Shown: in pieces, positions 43,568 to 53,569 of the stretch | Layout: every line of letters begins with the position of its first letter | Position numbering within the stretch: the first letter of the stretch is position 1 | Assembly: GCA_009929175.1 (NCBI GenBank) | Contig: SABC01000003.1 | Span: forward strand, 1 to 64,000 | Length of the DNA stretch: 64,000 bases | From: Bacteroidia bacterium | GTDB lineage: Bacteria > Bacteroidota > Bacteroidia > Bacteroidales > UBA932 | Direction of reading: 5' to 3' | Notes under the pieces: model-generated | What the model was told of the DNA's origin: nothing | The model's input: the letters and a program-made list of their open reading frames with translations, nothing else | The model's database searches: none | Position numbers and translations under genes: made by a program

Positions 43568-45577
43568 ATGAGAGGTTCCTTTGCCAACTTGCTATTCCCG
43601 GTAAAACTGACTTTTGAGTTGAGCTACCGGATTCCTCCACCCCTTGAGGGGAAGGTCGTCAGAGGAAGTCATGTTCTGGCCCCGTTTGGCAACAAGGTTA
43701 TCACCGGATTGGTAACAAAGGTTTTCGACACACCCCCGGACTTCCAAGGCCTCATCAAGGATATAACGGAAATTGCCGGCACAGGCGGGGCTTCGGAAAA
43801 AGAGATTGCCTTCATTGAATGGATGGCACAATACTATATGTGCACCCCCGGGGAGGTGCTTAAGGCAGCGGTGGGCAACTCTATAGATGTAACCCCTCCA
43901 AAAATGAGCAACCAAAAAAAAGAAACCTCAAAGCTGGTCAATGAAACCAATAATTGCATCAAAACCGGCAGGTTGACCCGGGAACAGACCTATGTGCTGG
44001 ATTGCTGCCGGAAAAATATAAAAGCAAACATTCCTACTCTCATTAAAGGGGTTACCGGTTCGGGCAAGACCGAAATTTATATGGAGCTTGCAAAAGAGCA
44101 ACTATCCCAAGGAAAAAGCGTTCTCTACATGGTTCCGGAGATTGCCCTCAGCAAACAACTCACCGACCGTCTCACGGAACATTTTGGCAGGCATCTTTTG
44201 GTTTTCCACTCAAAGATGACACCGGCTGCCCGCAAAAAGGTAAGGGAAAGTATCCGCAACTACCAGGAACCATCTATAATATTGGGACTAAGGTCTTCAC
44301 TGTTCCTTCCTTTCGATGAACTTGGGCTGATTGTCGTGGACGAAGAGCATGACAACAGTTATAAACAGAGTGATCCTGCACCTAGGTACAACGGCAGGGA
44401 TGCTGCCCTTATGCTGGCAAGGATCCATGGAGCCGGCATAGTGCTCGGCTCGGCCACCCCATCCCTTGAAAGTATATACAATTGCCATTCAGGCAGGTTT
44501 TCTCTGGTGGAATTAAACCACAAATACCACTCTGCCGGGACAACCACGACAGAGGTGATCGACACCATACGGGAAGGACAAAAGGGATCCATGGAGGGGC
44601 TCTTTTCCCGCAGGACACTCGACGCCATAGGTCAAAGGCTGCAAAAAAACGAACAAGTACTGGTGTTCCGCAACAGAAGGTCTTATTCTCCCTTGGTTCA
44701 ATGCATGTACTGTGGCGACATCCCCTATTGCAACAACTGCAATGTCTCGCTCAATTACCACAAGAAGAGGTCCATCCTAAAATGCCATTACTGTGAATAC
44801 GCTATCCGGTACAACACAATATGCACAAAATGCGGCAGGCCCGGACTCAAAGAGCGAGGCTGCGGCACAGAGATGATAGAGGAGCAGCTTCGATTTTTTT
44901 TCCCCGGCTCCAAAGTTGCAAGGTTCGATGCAGAGACTACCTCATCCAAGGTAAACGAAGAAAAATTACTGTCGGACTTTGCCGCAGGAAACACCGATAT
45001 ACTTGTTGGCACACAGATGATCAGCAAAGGTTTTGATTTTGAAAGACTCACATTGATCGTTCTGGTTCAGGCCGACAGCATGTTCTCTACAGACGACTTC
45101 CGTGCTTCTGAAAAAGCAATGCAGCTGCTTGTCCAGCTTGCCGGCCGGAGTGGCCGCAGGGATACCAGAGGGCATATCATTGTACAAACAGCAAGGCCAG
45201 ACAATCAGGTTTACATTGATTTCGTGGAAGGGGAGGATGGTATGGCGCGCGAACTGCAAGAGAGAAAGGAATTCGGATACCCTCCGTTTGTAAGGTTGGT
45301 GAGAATATCGGTAAAGCACCCTTCGAAAGAGAGGGTCGAAGGATTTTGCGATATTATTGCAAGAAAATTACCCGAATGGGGTGTCATCGATTTCACAGGT
45401 CCTGTTCCTCCTCCCGTAGAAAGGGTTAAACGTGAATATATCCTCAATTTCTGGGTAAAGCTCAAGCGAAATACCGATAGTCCTACGATTAAGAGCACAA
45501 TTTTTGCAGGAATAGAATCCTTGGTTCGGGAAGCAGGCAGAGGAGTGTCTGTCGGTTTTGATCCGGACCCTCTCTAA
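43568..45577 (+). CDS. priA: Primosomal replication protein PriA, shortened N-terminal region
   Basis: A 669-residue SF2 DNA helicase that restarts collapsed forks. The 3'-DNA-end-binding domain covers about 1-100. Helicase motifs are GVTGSGKTE (Walker A), VVDEEHD (DEAH), GSATPS and the late QLAGRSGR. The zinc region has eight Cys (CMYC, CNNC, CHYC, CTKC). Only about 50 residues separate the 3'-binding and helicase domains, where the winged-helix domain normally sits, so that domain appears missing. The gene directly follows ispH. Confidence 0.93.
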   Translation: MRGSFANLLFPVKLTFELSYRIPPPLEGKVVRGSHVLAPFGNKVITGLVTKVFDTPPDFQGLIKDITEIAGTGGASEKEIAFIEWMAQYYMCTPGEVLKAAVGNSIDVTPPKMSNQKKETSKLVNETNNCIKTGRLTREQTYVLDCCRKNIKANIPTLIKGVTGSGKTEIYMELAKEQLSQGKSVLYMVPEIALSKQLTDRLTEHFGRHLLVFHSKMTPAARKKVRESIRNYQEPSIILGLRSSLFLPFDELGLIVVDEEHDNSYKQSDPAPRYNGRDAALMLARIHGAGIVLGSATPSLESIYNCHSGRFSLVELNHKYHSAGTTTTEVIDTIREGQKGSMEGLFSRRTLDAIGQRLQKNEQVLVFRNRRSYSPLVQCMYCGDIPYCNNCNVSLNYHKKRSILKCHYCEYAIRYNTICTKCGRPGLKERGCGTEMIEEQLRFFFPGSKVARFDAETTSSKVNEEKLLSDFAAGNTDILVGTQMISKGFDFERLTLIVLVQADSMFSTDDFRASEKAMQLLVQLAGRSGRRDTRGHIIVQTARPDNQVYIDFVEGEDGMARELQERKEFGYPPFVRLVRISVKHPSKERVEGFCDIIARKLPEWGVIDFTGPVPPPVERVKREYILNFWVKLKRNTDSPTIKSTIFAGIESLVREAGRGVSVGFDPDPL

Positions 45578-45592
45578 ATTGAAAGAATTTTG

Positions 45593-45600
45593 TAAATTTG
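45593..45600 (+). promoter_or_regulatory. -7 box upstream of parA
   Basis: TAAATTTG fits TAnnTTTG 34 bases before the parA ATG. No TTG is found at the proper upstream distance. Confidence 0.35.
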
Positions 45601-45634
45601 CATGATAGTCCCGCAATAAATCTAAAACCAACAT

Positions 45635-46402
45635 ATGGGAAAAATAATAGCAATAGCCAACCAAAAAGGAGGTGTCGGAAAGACAACTACAGCCATTAAC
45701 CTGTCGGCCTCGCTTGCTGTTCTGGAAAAGAGGGTCCTTCTGGTAGATGCCGACCCGCAAGCTAACTCCACCTCCGGCCTCAACTTTGATCCCGACTCAA
45801 CCTCAAAGCACACCCTATACGAGACCCTTATAGGTTCCAGGGCAATCAACGACATTCTCCTTGAGACAGAAGTTAAAGGATTAAAGCTTGCCCCCTCCCA
45901 CATTAACCTTGTTGGTGCCGAAATCGAAATGCTCAACATTCCCGAAAGGGAGCTGGTATTGAAAAAGGCCCTGGAGCCTCTCAAGGAGCAGTTTGACTAT
46001 ATTATCATAGATTGTTCTCCCTCTTTGGGAATCATTACCATCAACTCCTTGTCGGCGGCAGACTCCGTACTGATACCGGTCCAATGCGAGTACTTTGCCT
46101 TGGAAGGGCTTGGAAAACTCCTCAACACAGTCAAACTTGTCCAGAACAGACTTAACACTTCGCTCAAGATAGAGGGATTCCTCCTTACCATGTTTGATGG
46201 CAGGACCAGGCATTCAAACCTTGTGGTGGATGAGGTGAGGACACATTTTTCCGACATGGTATTCAAAACCGTAATACAAAGGAATGTCAGGTTGACCGAA
46301 GCTCCATCGCACGGTAAACCGGTAATACTCCACGATGCCCTCTCCACGGGCACAAACAATTACCTGAATCTTGCAAAAGAGATATTAACAAACAACCAGT
46401 GA
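45635..46402 (+). CDS. parA: Chromosome partitioning ATPase ParA (Soj)
   Basis: A 255-residue Walker-type ATPase with the deviant Walker [14 protein letters not shown] (about 11-23), [10 protein letters not shown], and the Walker B region [12 protein letters not shown]. It lacks the N-terminal helix-turn-helix of plasmid ParA, so it is the chromosomal type. It binds DNA non-specifically and moves ParB-parS complexes. parB follows after one base. I did not see a parS site by eye. Confidence 0.97.
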   Translation: MGKIIAIANQKGGVGKTTTAINLSASLAVLEKRVLLVDADPQANSTSGLNFDPDSTSKHTLYETLIGSRAINDILLETEVKGLKLAPSHINLVGAEIEMLNIPERELVLKKALEPLKEQFDYIIIDCSPSLGIITINSLSAADSVLIPVQCEYFALEGLGKLLNTVKLVQNRLNTSLKIEGFLLTMFDGRTRHSNLVVDEVRTHFSDMVFKTVIQRNVRLTEAPSHGKPVILHDALSTGTNNYLNLAKEILTNNQ

Positions 46403-46403
46403 T

Positions 46404-47303
46404 ATGAAAAAATCTGCCTTGGGAAGGGGGCTTGGAGCCCTGCTGTCAGATGCGGACAACATCAATCTCAGCCGTATGAACCATACGGGAGAGATGACAC
46501 CTGCATCCATTTCCGAAATCCCCATGGATCTTATTGAAACTAACCCTTTCCAACCAAGGAGCAGCTTTGATGCCGGGTTACTGGAAGAGCTGGCAGATTC
46601 CATCCGTACCCTCGGACTCATCCAGCCAATCACAGTCAGGCTTACAGAAAACAACAAATACCAGATAATCAGCGGAGAAAGGCGTTTCCGGGCTGCCACA
46701 ATTGCCGGCCTGACCCATATTCCGGCATACATCCGCACTGCCAATGACCAGGGAATGCTGGAGATGGCCATTGTGGAAAATATCCAGAGGGAAAATCTTG
46801 ATTCAATAGAAGTTGCCCTCAGTTTCCAACGCCTTATAGAGGAGTGTGACCTTACACAGGAAGAGATGGCCGACAGAGTAGGCAAAAAAAGGACTACAAT
46901 TACTAACTACCTCAGGCTGCTAAAACTTCCTGCCGAAATCCAGCTCGCCCTAAGGGCCAAAAAAATTTCTATGGGGCATGCCAGAGCTCTGTTGGCCCTG
47001 GACTCTCCAAAAAAACAGTTGAAACTTTGTGGGGAGGTGATGGATAAAGACTTATCCGTAAGACAAGTAGAGGAGAAAATCCAAAAAATGACAGGCGGTC
47101 CAAGGAATGCAAAAACCGAAGAGGCTCCACTGGAGTTGGACGAATCCTACTTCAAACTTCTTGATTTTCTTGGCAAATACTTTAACAACAACATAAGTCT
47201 CAAACGTGACGAAAAAAAGGGCACCGGATCAATTACAATCAGATTCAGTGGCGACCAGGAGATCATGAAGTTCATTGACGCCATCGAAAAGACAAACCTC
47301 TAA
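46404..47303 (+). CDS. parB: Chromosome partitioning protein ParB (Spo0J)
   Basis: A 299-residue CTP-dependent clamp. It starts with the ParA-interacting KKSALGRGLGALL. The N-terminal CTPase domain has NPFQPRSSFD and ISGERRFRAATIAGL, the latter carrying the GERRxR CTP motif. The helix-turn-helix follows (LTQEEMADRVGKKRTTITNYLRLLKLP). The C-terminal dimer domain is YFKLLDFLGKYFNNNISLKRDEKKGTGSI. Confidence 0.97.
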   Translation: MKKSALGRGLGALLSDADNINLSRMNHTGEMTPASISEIPMDLIETNPFQPRSSFDAGLLEELADSIRTLGLIQPITVRLTENNKYQIISGERRFRAATIAGLTHIPAYIRTANDQGMLEMAIVENIQRENLDSIEVALSFQRLIEECDLTQEEMADRVGKKRTTITNYLRLLKLPAEIQLALRAKKISMGHARALLALDSPKKQLKLCGEVMDKDLSVRQVEEKIQKMTGGPRNAKTEEAPLELDESYFKLLDFLGKYFNNNISLKRDEKKGTGSITIRFSGDQEIMKFIDAIEKTNL

Positions 47304-47310
47304 ATCCCAG

Positions 47311-48234
47311 ATGAACCTCCGCCCCTACATAATATCATTCTTATTGACGCTTTTATGCTCAACCTCTTTGATTGCCCAGTTCCAGGGGCAGATGAGACAG
47401 GTTGGTCCTCCGGGGTCTGAGCAACAGCAACAGCAAAACCAGGATACATTATATGCAGGCAGCACAAGGGAGCCCTACTCCCTCAAGAGGTATTTCAAAA
47501 GCCTTGCGGGAAAAGACAGCATGAACATTGCAAGAATGTGGGGAGGTTCACTTTTACTACCTGGCAGCGCGCAGCTATACAACAAGGAGTACTGGAAGAT
47601 ACCGCTGGTTTATGCTTCAATCGGCGGATTTATGTATGCCGGGTACAAAAACAACCTCAAGTGGCTGGACACACACGAAGATAAATACAAGAGCAACCGT
47701 AACCTTTTTTATCTTGGAGCTGCCCTCTCATACTGGGGTTCGGTAATGGACGGAGTGGCAAATTTCCGATATCACCAAAGGGTCTTGCCTGCAAGGGCCT
47801 CTCTTTACTCTGCAATGCTGCCAGGACTTGGACAGGTTTACAACGGTGATTATTGGAAAATCCCCATATTCTACGGAGGCTTCATAGCCACAGGATACTT
47901 CATATCCAGCAACAACGCCCAGTTTAAACGTTACCGGAACATGTACTACCAAACCAGTGATCCTGAGTCAGAAAACTACCAAAAGTTCAACCCCGAGACA
48001 ATGAAATATTACATGGACTCCTACCGGAGGTTCCGTGACTATTCGATACTTGCAGGTATGCTGGTTTATGCCCTCAACATTATAGATGCAAACGTTTTCG
48101 CCCATTTCCAGGATTTTGATGTAAGTGACGACCTTTCGGCATCGTTTGCCCCGGGTATGGTGTTGCCAATCAATCCTGGCCTTGCCTGCAACATAAATCC
48201 TGCAGTAGGCTTTCGTCTGAACATTAAATTTTAA
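47311..48234 (+). CDS. DUF5683-like membrane-associated protein
   Basis: A 307-residue protein with a signal peptide (about 1-24) and a Gln-rich stretch. It then carries two related hairpins: LLPGSAQLYNKEYWKIPLVYASIGGFMYAGY and MLPGLGQVYNGDYWKIPIFYGGFIATGY. PG-x-GQ-x-YN-x-x-YWKIP repeats fit DUF5683, frequent after parB in Bacteroidota. The function is unknown. ATG 47311, after the parB stop, is preferred to 47275, which lies inside parB. Confidence 0.85.
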   Translation: MNLRPYIISFLLTLLCSTSLIAQFQGQMRQVGPPGSEQQQQQNQDTLYAGSTREPYSLKRYFKSLAGKDSMNIARMWGGSLLLPGSAQLYNKEYWKIPLVYASIGGFMYAGYKNNLKWLDTHEDKYKSNRNLFYLGAALSYWGSVMDGVANFRYHQRVLPARASLYSAMLPGLGQVYNGDYWKIPIFYGGFIATGYFISSNNAQFKRYRNMYYQTSDPESENYQKFNPETMKYYMDSYRRFRDYSILAGMLVYALNIIDANVFAHFQDFDVSDDLSASFAPGMVLPINPGLACNINPAVGFRLNIKF

Positions 48235-48258
48235 CCATTTCAATTAAGAAACCATAGA

Positions 48259-49872
48259 ATGAAGAAAACTATCATTACAACATTACTTTCCCTGGTACTC
48301 CTGCTCTCCGCTACCACCTCCTACGGTCAATTTTTCAAAAATATTTTCAACGGAAAGGAGTCAAAAAAGGAGTTGAAACAGGAAATTGGAATTTTGCAAA
48401 GGACGATAGATTCTTTGAGGAGAGAGATGGAAATCAACGCTATCCCATTGATCGACACAATAACCGTAAACGACACAATCAATCCAGGGGGGCTTAGCTT
48501 TTTTGACAGTGGGGACTTCCTTGACCCTGAGGTCCCGACCGACAGCCTTTTGAGTATTTGGTATGTCCAGAATGCGCTGACCCTTGATGATGGCTCTGTA
48601 ATTGACCTTGACAATGAAATCCTGACCACAGATATCCCTGACTCTGTCTTCATAGAGCGGCTAAAAGCAATAAACTCCTTTATACCATTGCCGTACAATA
48701 ATATTGTCAAAAACCACATAATTTACTATACCCAGAGGATTCCCAATAAAATTGATGTAATACTCGGATTATCTGCCTTTTATTTACCACAATTCGAAGA
48801 GATTCTGGACCAGTACGATTTGCCAAAGGAACTCAAGATAATGGCAATCATCGAGTCTGCCCTAAACCCCAAAGCAGTATCCAGGGCAAACGCCAAAGGG
48901 ATGTGGCAATTCATGTACCGGACCGCACTGCAGTACAACCTGAGGATTGACTCCTACGTGGACGAGAGGCTCGACCCGATTGCTTCCGGCCATGCTGCAG
49001 CCAAGTATATGAAAGACTCCTACACAATCTTTGGAGACTGGCTCCTTGCAATTGCCTCCTACAACTGTGGCCCGGGCAACGTCAACAAGGCCATCCGCAG
49101 GGCTGGTTCCAGGGATTTCTGGAAAGTATACCCCTACCTCCCGAGGGAGACTCGTGGGTACGTACCCTCCTTTGTGGCGGCAATGTATACACTCAACTAC
49201 TACAAGGATCACAGGATATCCGCCAGACCAATTCAGATGCCTGCACATGTGGATACCTTTATAATCAAAAGACCTTTGCATTTTGGACAGATTTCGGAAC
49301 TTGTGGGAATTTCAAAGGAGGAGCTGAGCGACCACAATCCACAATACATAAAAGAGATCATCCCAGGCAACGAAAAGGGCAACGTATTGAGACTTCCCTA
49401 TAACTACACAAACCTCTTTATTGACAAGGAGAATGAAATATACACTTTCAAAGACAGCCTGTTCTTCAACCCTATAGTTTTCAATGACAGCAAATCCCAG
49501 GCATCAACAAGCCGCAGTTCGGTTACCCATGTTGTAAAAAGGGGAGAAACATTGAGCCACATAGCACTCCGCTACAGGGTAAGGGTAAGTGACATCCAAT
49601 CCTGGAACAATGTAAGGAGTGTGATACGGCCCGGGCAGAGACTGGTGATATACACAGCAGGAGCCCCGGCAACAGCCTCTTCCGGTTCCTCTGCCCCCGC
49701 CACCAGCACATCCGGAGGCTACGTAATGTACACTGTCAAAAAGGGGGATACCCTATGGGAGATTTCACGACGTTTCGAAGGTGTGAGCCTTAACCAGATA
49801 ATGCAGCTGAACGGCTTTACCCAAAGAAGCAAAATACTTCCCGGAGCAAAGATCAAGATCAAACCAATTTAG
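48259..49872 (+). CDS. LysM-domain membrane-bound lytic murein transglycosylase (MltD-like)
   Basis: A 537-residue envelope enzyme. It has a signal peptide (about 1-23), then a coiled N-terminal region. The goose-lysozyme-like SLT domain has catalytic Glu in KIMAIIESALNPKAVSRANAKGMWQFM and SYNCGPGNVNKAIRRAG. Two C-terminal LysM repeats (VKRGETLSHIALRYRV and VKKGDTLWEISRRFEG) bind peptidoglycan and flank a Ser/Ala/Thr linker. It cleaves glycan strands with 1,6-anhydro ends. It is convergent with the next gene, 10 bases apart. Confidence 0.94.
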   Translation: MKKTIITTLLSLVLLLSATTSYGQFFKNIFNGKESKKELKQEIGILQRTIDSLRREMEINAIPLIDTITVNDTINPGGLSFFDSGDFLDPEVPTDSLLSIWYVQNALTLDDGSVIDLDNEILTTDIPDSVFIERLKAINSFIPLPYNNIVKNHIIYYTQRIPNKIDVILGLSAFYLPQFEEILDQYDLPKELKIMAIIESALNPKAVSRANAKGMWQFMYRTALQYNLRIDSYVDERLDPIASGHAAAKYMKDSYTIFGDWLLAIASYNCGPGNVNKAIRRAGSRDFWKVYPYLPRETRGYVPSFVAAMYTLNYYKDHRISARPIQMPAHVDTFIIKRPLHFGQISELVGISKEELSDHNPQYIKEIIPGNEKGNVLRLPYNYTNLFIDKENEIYTFKDSLFFNPIVFNDSKSQASTSRSSVTHVVKRGETLSHIALRYRVRVSDIQSWNNVRSVIRPGQRLVIYTAGAPATASSGSSAPATSTSGGYVMYTVKKGDTLWEISRRFEGVSLNQIMQLNGFTQRSKILPGAKIKIKPI

Positions 49873-49882
49873 CACTTGGAGA

Positions 49883-51817
49883 TCAAAGCATCAGGCGTAA
49901 CTGAACCTTGATTTCGCTCTTAACCCTTCCAACGATTGTTTCGTTCCCGTCACCGATCTTATCCCGGTCGGTATAGAGAAATGCACCATATTTAAACCAA
50001 AAATCTACTCTCCCGGAAAAGGATTTGCGGATGTTTATGTACCACCTGTACCCTTTGCCATACATCATTGCGGTCCTGAACTGGTACAAGAGATCCCTTT
50101 CGTAACTGTACAGCCTTGTACTCCAACTCTCCGCCGAGAAGCATGAGATCCTTGCACCAAATTGCAATCCCTTGGATGGCAGGCCGGCAATTGCTTCCTG
50201 GTGCAGGTTGTAACCAATGTTCCCTCCCGGAGCTGTTGCGAGTTGACATCTGGTATGCAATTCTATTGACCGGCCTGCCTTTAGTCTGTAATCAACCCGG
50301 CCCAGAATCCTCTCATTGCTTGAGGTCCCTTGAACGGTTATCCCATGTTTTGAGCCAGCAGGACCGGAGAGTCTGAATGAGAAATAGTGATACTTCTTCC
50401 CGAGCACTCCCTGCAATGTAAGCGTACAGCCATTCCATACATGCTTTTTGTATGCCACTGTTGCTGTCGGGCATCCCTCCGATCCTTTTGGTTTGAGTGT
50501 ACTCATTGGCGAAGAAAAACCCTTATCCCTGTAGCCAAGATCAATAGTGACCAAAGAGTTATCCCTGAACCTCCAGGAAAGACCCGAAGTAACTGCAACG
50601 CTTTTGCAAACATCCAAAGCAACCTCCCCGTACAATATAATTTTTTTGTAAACACCCTTCCAGTGAAAAGAGAGGTTTCCCCTGTTTTTGCCGGCAACCA
50701 AGGCAACCTTTTTTTCCATAGAATCTCTTCCTGCATAGAAATGAGACTCCTTGAGAGCAGCCAATACAATCCCGGCCTTTAATCCATCCCTCTCAAAGGT
50801 TATTGTAGCCGCCCCCATATTCTGCCACAGGTTTCTCTTTCGCTCACGTAATAGCGGGGTGTTATGCAAACCTGTTTTCAACAACGATGTGTATCCTTCC
50901 GGTATTATACGTGCATCCACCCCCCTGGAAGAGAGCATCAGGTCTACTGTGAACTTACCAAAACCAAAAGTGGATGCAATCCCGTTGAATGCCCTGTTCT
51001 CATCTGCCGATCCGTAAGGAGCCGGATCATAATCGTTCTTTACCATTGTCGAAGGATCCGACCCGGTATTTAAAGAAAACCCGTTCCACAACACGAGGCC
51101 CTGCCCCTCCCTTGCTGTGTAGGAACCTACCACCAGGTTCCTTAATAACCTGTCACTTTTGAAACCGACACCTGCAGAGAAAAAATCGACGGACTTTTCG
51201 CCGGGATCCCTCTCCATCGTTACAATTGCAGATGCTCGCCCCGGGATTTCCATCCTGCTCTGCCAGTTGACCATAACCGGATTCCCGAGATACCTTCCTT
51301 CGGGATTCTTTTCATACTCTGTTATTGTCACCGGTGTGTACCCCTTTTTTGATTCGGGTACCACAGAACTTCGGATAACATGGCGGGAAACAAGCCCCTG
51401 AGATTTACCCCCCTCACCATAATTCATAAACTCCGAAATAACCCTTAACTTGAAGGTGTCAATTCCGGGTATCATCCTCAACTCGGCTTTGGAAAAAGGA
51501 ATCCCGTACTTTTCGATGTAACCGGTAAACATGACGGTCTCGAAATGGTCAAGCAGGCCAATCTCTTCCATCTTACGTGCAGTAATTGCATTTGGTTCAA
51601 GGCCTTTTTGCATCATCTGCCACAAAAAGGCCTCAAGTTCCTCCAAATAGCCATCATCCAAAAGATCATTACCATCTTGGTCTTCGATGGTCTTTTCCAG
51701 CAAATCAATAAGGTATGGATGTAAAACACCCTCTCCCCTGTTTTGCGTATAAATGCATTCAACACCACAGGTCATGCTGTACAAACACAGCACAAGCCCA
51801 AAAATCCCACGCCTCAT
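49883..51817 (-). CDS. Helix-hairpin-helix domain secreted/outer-membrane protein
   Basis: A 644-residue protein with a signal peptide (about 1-20). Residues 30-150 hold helices with a ComEA-like HhH pattern (ITARKMEEIGLLDHFETV and FSKAELRMIPGIDTFKLRVISEF). The rest, about 190-644, is rich in alternating strands ending in aromatic residues, like an outer-membrane beta barrel. Proteins of this HhH-plus-barrel layout occur widely in Bacteroidota; DNA handling at the surface is often suggested but not shown. It is followed by purE in the opposite reading order of the same strand. Confidence 0.75.
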   Translation of the reverse strand: MRRGIFGLVLCLYSMTCGVECIYTQNRGEGVLHPYLIDLLEKTIEDQDGNDLLDDGYLEELEAFLWQMMQKGLEPNAITARKMEEIGLLDHFETVMFTGYIEKYGIPFSKAELRMIPGIDTFKLRVISEFMNYGEGGKSQGLVSRHVIRSSVVPESKKGYTPVTITEYEKNPEGRYLGNPVMVNWQSRMEIPGRASAIVTMERDPGEKSVDFFSAGVGFKSDRLLRNLVVGSYTAREGQGLVLWNGFSLNTGSDPSTMVKNDYDPAPYGSADENRAFNGIASTFGFGKFTVDLMLSSRGVDARIIPEGYTSLLKTGLHNTPLLRERKRNLWQNMGAATITFERDGLKAGIVLAALKESHFYAGRDSMEKKVALVAGKNRGNLSFHWKGVYKKIILYGEVALDVCKSVAVTSGLSWRFRDNSLVTIDLGYRDKGFSSPMSTLKPKGSEGCPTATVAYKKHVWNGCTLTLQGVLGKKYHYFSFRLSGPAGSKHGITVQGTSSNERILGRVDYRLKAGRSIELHTRCQLATAPGGNIGYNLHQEAIAGLPSKGLQFGARISCFSAESWSTRLYSYERDLLYQFRTAMMYGKGYRWYINIRKSFSGRVDFWFKYGAFLYTDRDKIGDGNETIVGRVKSEIKVQLRLML

Positions 51818-51858
51818 ATCTTCCCCTCATTTTTGTTATTGGCTGTTAAGCCAAATTG

Positions 51859-52371
51859 TTAATTTGTCTTGAACCGGTATTTGATTTCGGACAACTCCTT
51901 GTTGGCCTTCACAATCTTTTCGGCAAGTTCTGCCTTGAACTTCACCATTTTTTCCATAAGTGATGCATCCCCGGTAGCCAGGATCTGGAAAGCCAGGATT
52001 GCTGCATTCCTTGAGTTGTCCAATGCAACTGTTGCAACCGGGATACCTGCAGGCATCTGGAGGATAGAAAGCACAGAATCCCATCCATCTATTGATATTG
52101 AAGATTTTACAGGTACACCAATCACAGGCAGCGGTGTAAAGGCAGCAATCACTCCGGGAAGGTGGGCGGCTCCCCCTGCTCCTGCAATTATCACTTTTAA
52201 CCCCCTTTTGTGGGCTCCTTTGGCAAATTCGGCTACCTGGTCAGGTACCCTGTGTGCCGAAAGGGCATTGATTTCAAATGGTATTTCCATTTGGTCAAGA
52301 AACTCTGCAGCAGCCTTCATGACCGGCATATCGGAGGTACTCCCCATTATAATACTAACTAGTGGATTCAT
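51859..52371 (-). CDS. purE: 5-(carboxyamino)imidazole ribonucleotide mutase
   Basis: A 170-residue class I PurE in purine synthesis (N5-CAIR to CAIR). Motifs are SIIMGSTSDMPVMKAAAEFL, SAHRVPD (catalytic His region), AGAGGAAHLPGVIAA and IQMPAGIPVATVALDN. ATG 52371 gives the family start MNPLVSIIMGSTSD; an upstream ATG at 52383 adds four residues. A -7 box TATTTTTG lies on the minus strand near 52400. It is divergent from hpt, another purine gene. Confidence 0.95.
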   Translation of the reverse strand: MNPLVSIIMGSTSDMPVMKAAAEFLDQMEIPFEINALSAHRVPDQVAEFAKGAHKRGLKVIIAGAGGAAHLPGVIAAFTPLPVIGVPVKSSISIDGWDSVLSILQMPAGIPVATVALDNSRNAAILAFQILATGDASLMEKMVKFKAELAEKIVKANKELSEIKYRFKTN

Positions 52372-52439
52372 CGTTTTATACACAAAATTGGTTTAGGACA
52401 AAAATAATGATTAATTTCGCCGACACAAATATTTTAAGT

Positions 52440-52988
52440 ATGGAACGCATTAAACTACATGACAAAGAGTTTCGTATTTTTATTCCTTACTCAAAAATAG
52501 AGGAGGCAATAAAGGAGGTTGCTGCGCAGTTAAACAAGGATTACAAGGACAAAGAGATGCCCATTTTCCTCTCTGTGCTCAACGGCTCGTTCATGTTTTC
52601 TGCAGACCTATTGAAAAACATTGATTTCCAATGCGAAATTTCTTTCATAAAACTCTCTTCCTATAGTGGCACCAGTACAACCGGAGAGATCCGGGAGGTT
52701 CTCGGCATAACAACTTCCGTAGAAGGGAGGGACGTTGTGGTTTTGGAAGATATTGTCGATACCGGCAATACTGTGGAGGAGCTTGACCGTATACTCAGGG
52801 AACAGGGAGCCCGCTCTGTTAAAATCTGCACCCTTTTGCTCAAGCCGGAGGCCTACCACAAATCGTTGCCAATCGATTACGTCGCACTTGAAATACCCAG
52901 CGATTTCATTGTCGGCTACGGGCTTGATTACGACGAGCTGGGTAGACAATACAAGGATATATACGTTCTTGATATACCTAAAAATTAG
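52440..52988 (+). CDS. hpt: Hypoxanthine phosphoribosyltransferase
   Basis: A 182-residue type I phosphoribosyltransferase for purine salvage. The PRPP motif is VVVLEDIVDTGNTVEEL. The N-terminal MERIKLHDKEFRIFIPYSKIEEAI and the loop SFIKLSSYSGTSTTGEI fit Hpt. ATG 52440 is chosen over an upstream frame to 52362 that would overlap purE. adk follows after two bases. Confidence 0.94.
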   Translation: MERIKLHDKEFRIFIPYSKIEEAIKEVAAQLNKDYKDKEMPIFLSVLNGSFMFSADLLKNIDFQCEISFIKLSSYSGTSTTGEIREVLGITTSVEGRDVVVLEDIVDTGNTVEELDRILREQGARSVKICTLLLKPEAYHKSLPIDYVALEIPSDFIVGYGLDYDELGRQYKDIYVLDIPKN

Positions 52989-52990
52989 TA

Positions 52991-53569
52991 ATGAAATATT
53001 ATATTATCTTTGGTCCTCCGGGTGCCGGCAAGGGCACCCAATCATTTTTACTTACCGAAAGATACCAGTTCAGGCACATATCTACCGGCCAGCTTTTGCG
53101 AGATGAGATCGCAAAAGGCAGTGAAGTTGGCAAAATAGCAAAAGAGGTCATCGACAGGGGCAAATTTGTAGAAGATTCTTTGGTTATGGATATGATACGA
53201 CATGAGATCTGCAATGCCAAAGAAGGGACCAAGGGATTTATCTTTGACGGATTTCCCAGAACCATCAGTCAGGCAGAGGCTTTTGACCAAATGCTCAAAA
53301 AGATGGGGTGCAAAGAGTTGAGCGGAGTCCTCTCCCTTGAGGTGGCAGACAGCGTTATTGTTGAAAGAATTCAAAAAAGGGCCAGGATAGAGGGGAGGGA
53401 AGATGACTCTTCCATTGAGACAATACTCAGGAGGATAAAAACATACCATACGAAAACAGAACCTCTTATAAACTATTATAAGGAACAGGGCAAATACCAT
53501 CCTGTAAGGGGAGAGAGAAGCGTGGAAGAGATATTTGAAGGTATTTGCAAAATAATTGATAACATTTAA
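52991..53569 (+). CDS. adk: Adenylate kinase
   Basis: A 192-residue NMP kinase (ATP + AMP to 2 ADP). The P-loop is GPPGAGKGTQS. The AMP-binding parts are HISTGQLLRDEI and GFIFDGFPRTISQAEAFD. The short LID form lacks zinc Cys (RIQKRARIEGREDDS). It lies between hpt and obg, an order common in Bacteroidota. Confidence 0.97.
   Translation: MKYYIIFGPPGAGKGTQSFLLTERYQFRHISTGQLLRDEIAKGSEVGKIAKEVIDRGKFVEDSLVMDMIRHEICNAKEGTKGFIFDGFPRTISQAEAFDQMLKKMGCKELSGVLSLEVADSVIVERIQKRARIEGREDDSSIETILRRIKTYHTKTEPLINYYKEQGKYHPVRGERSVEEIFEGICKIIDNI

Noticed and set aside
45600-48240. A parS centromere near parAB
   Set aside because: I looked for a TGTTTCACGTGAAACA-like site and saw none. A computed search allowing two mismatches over the window would be decisive.
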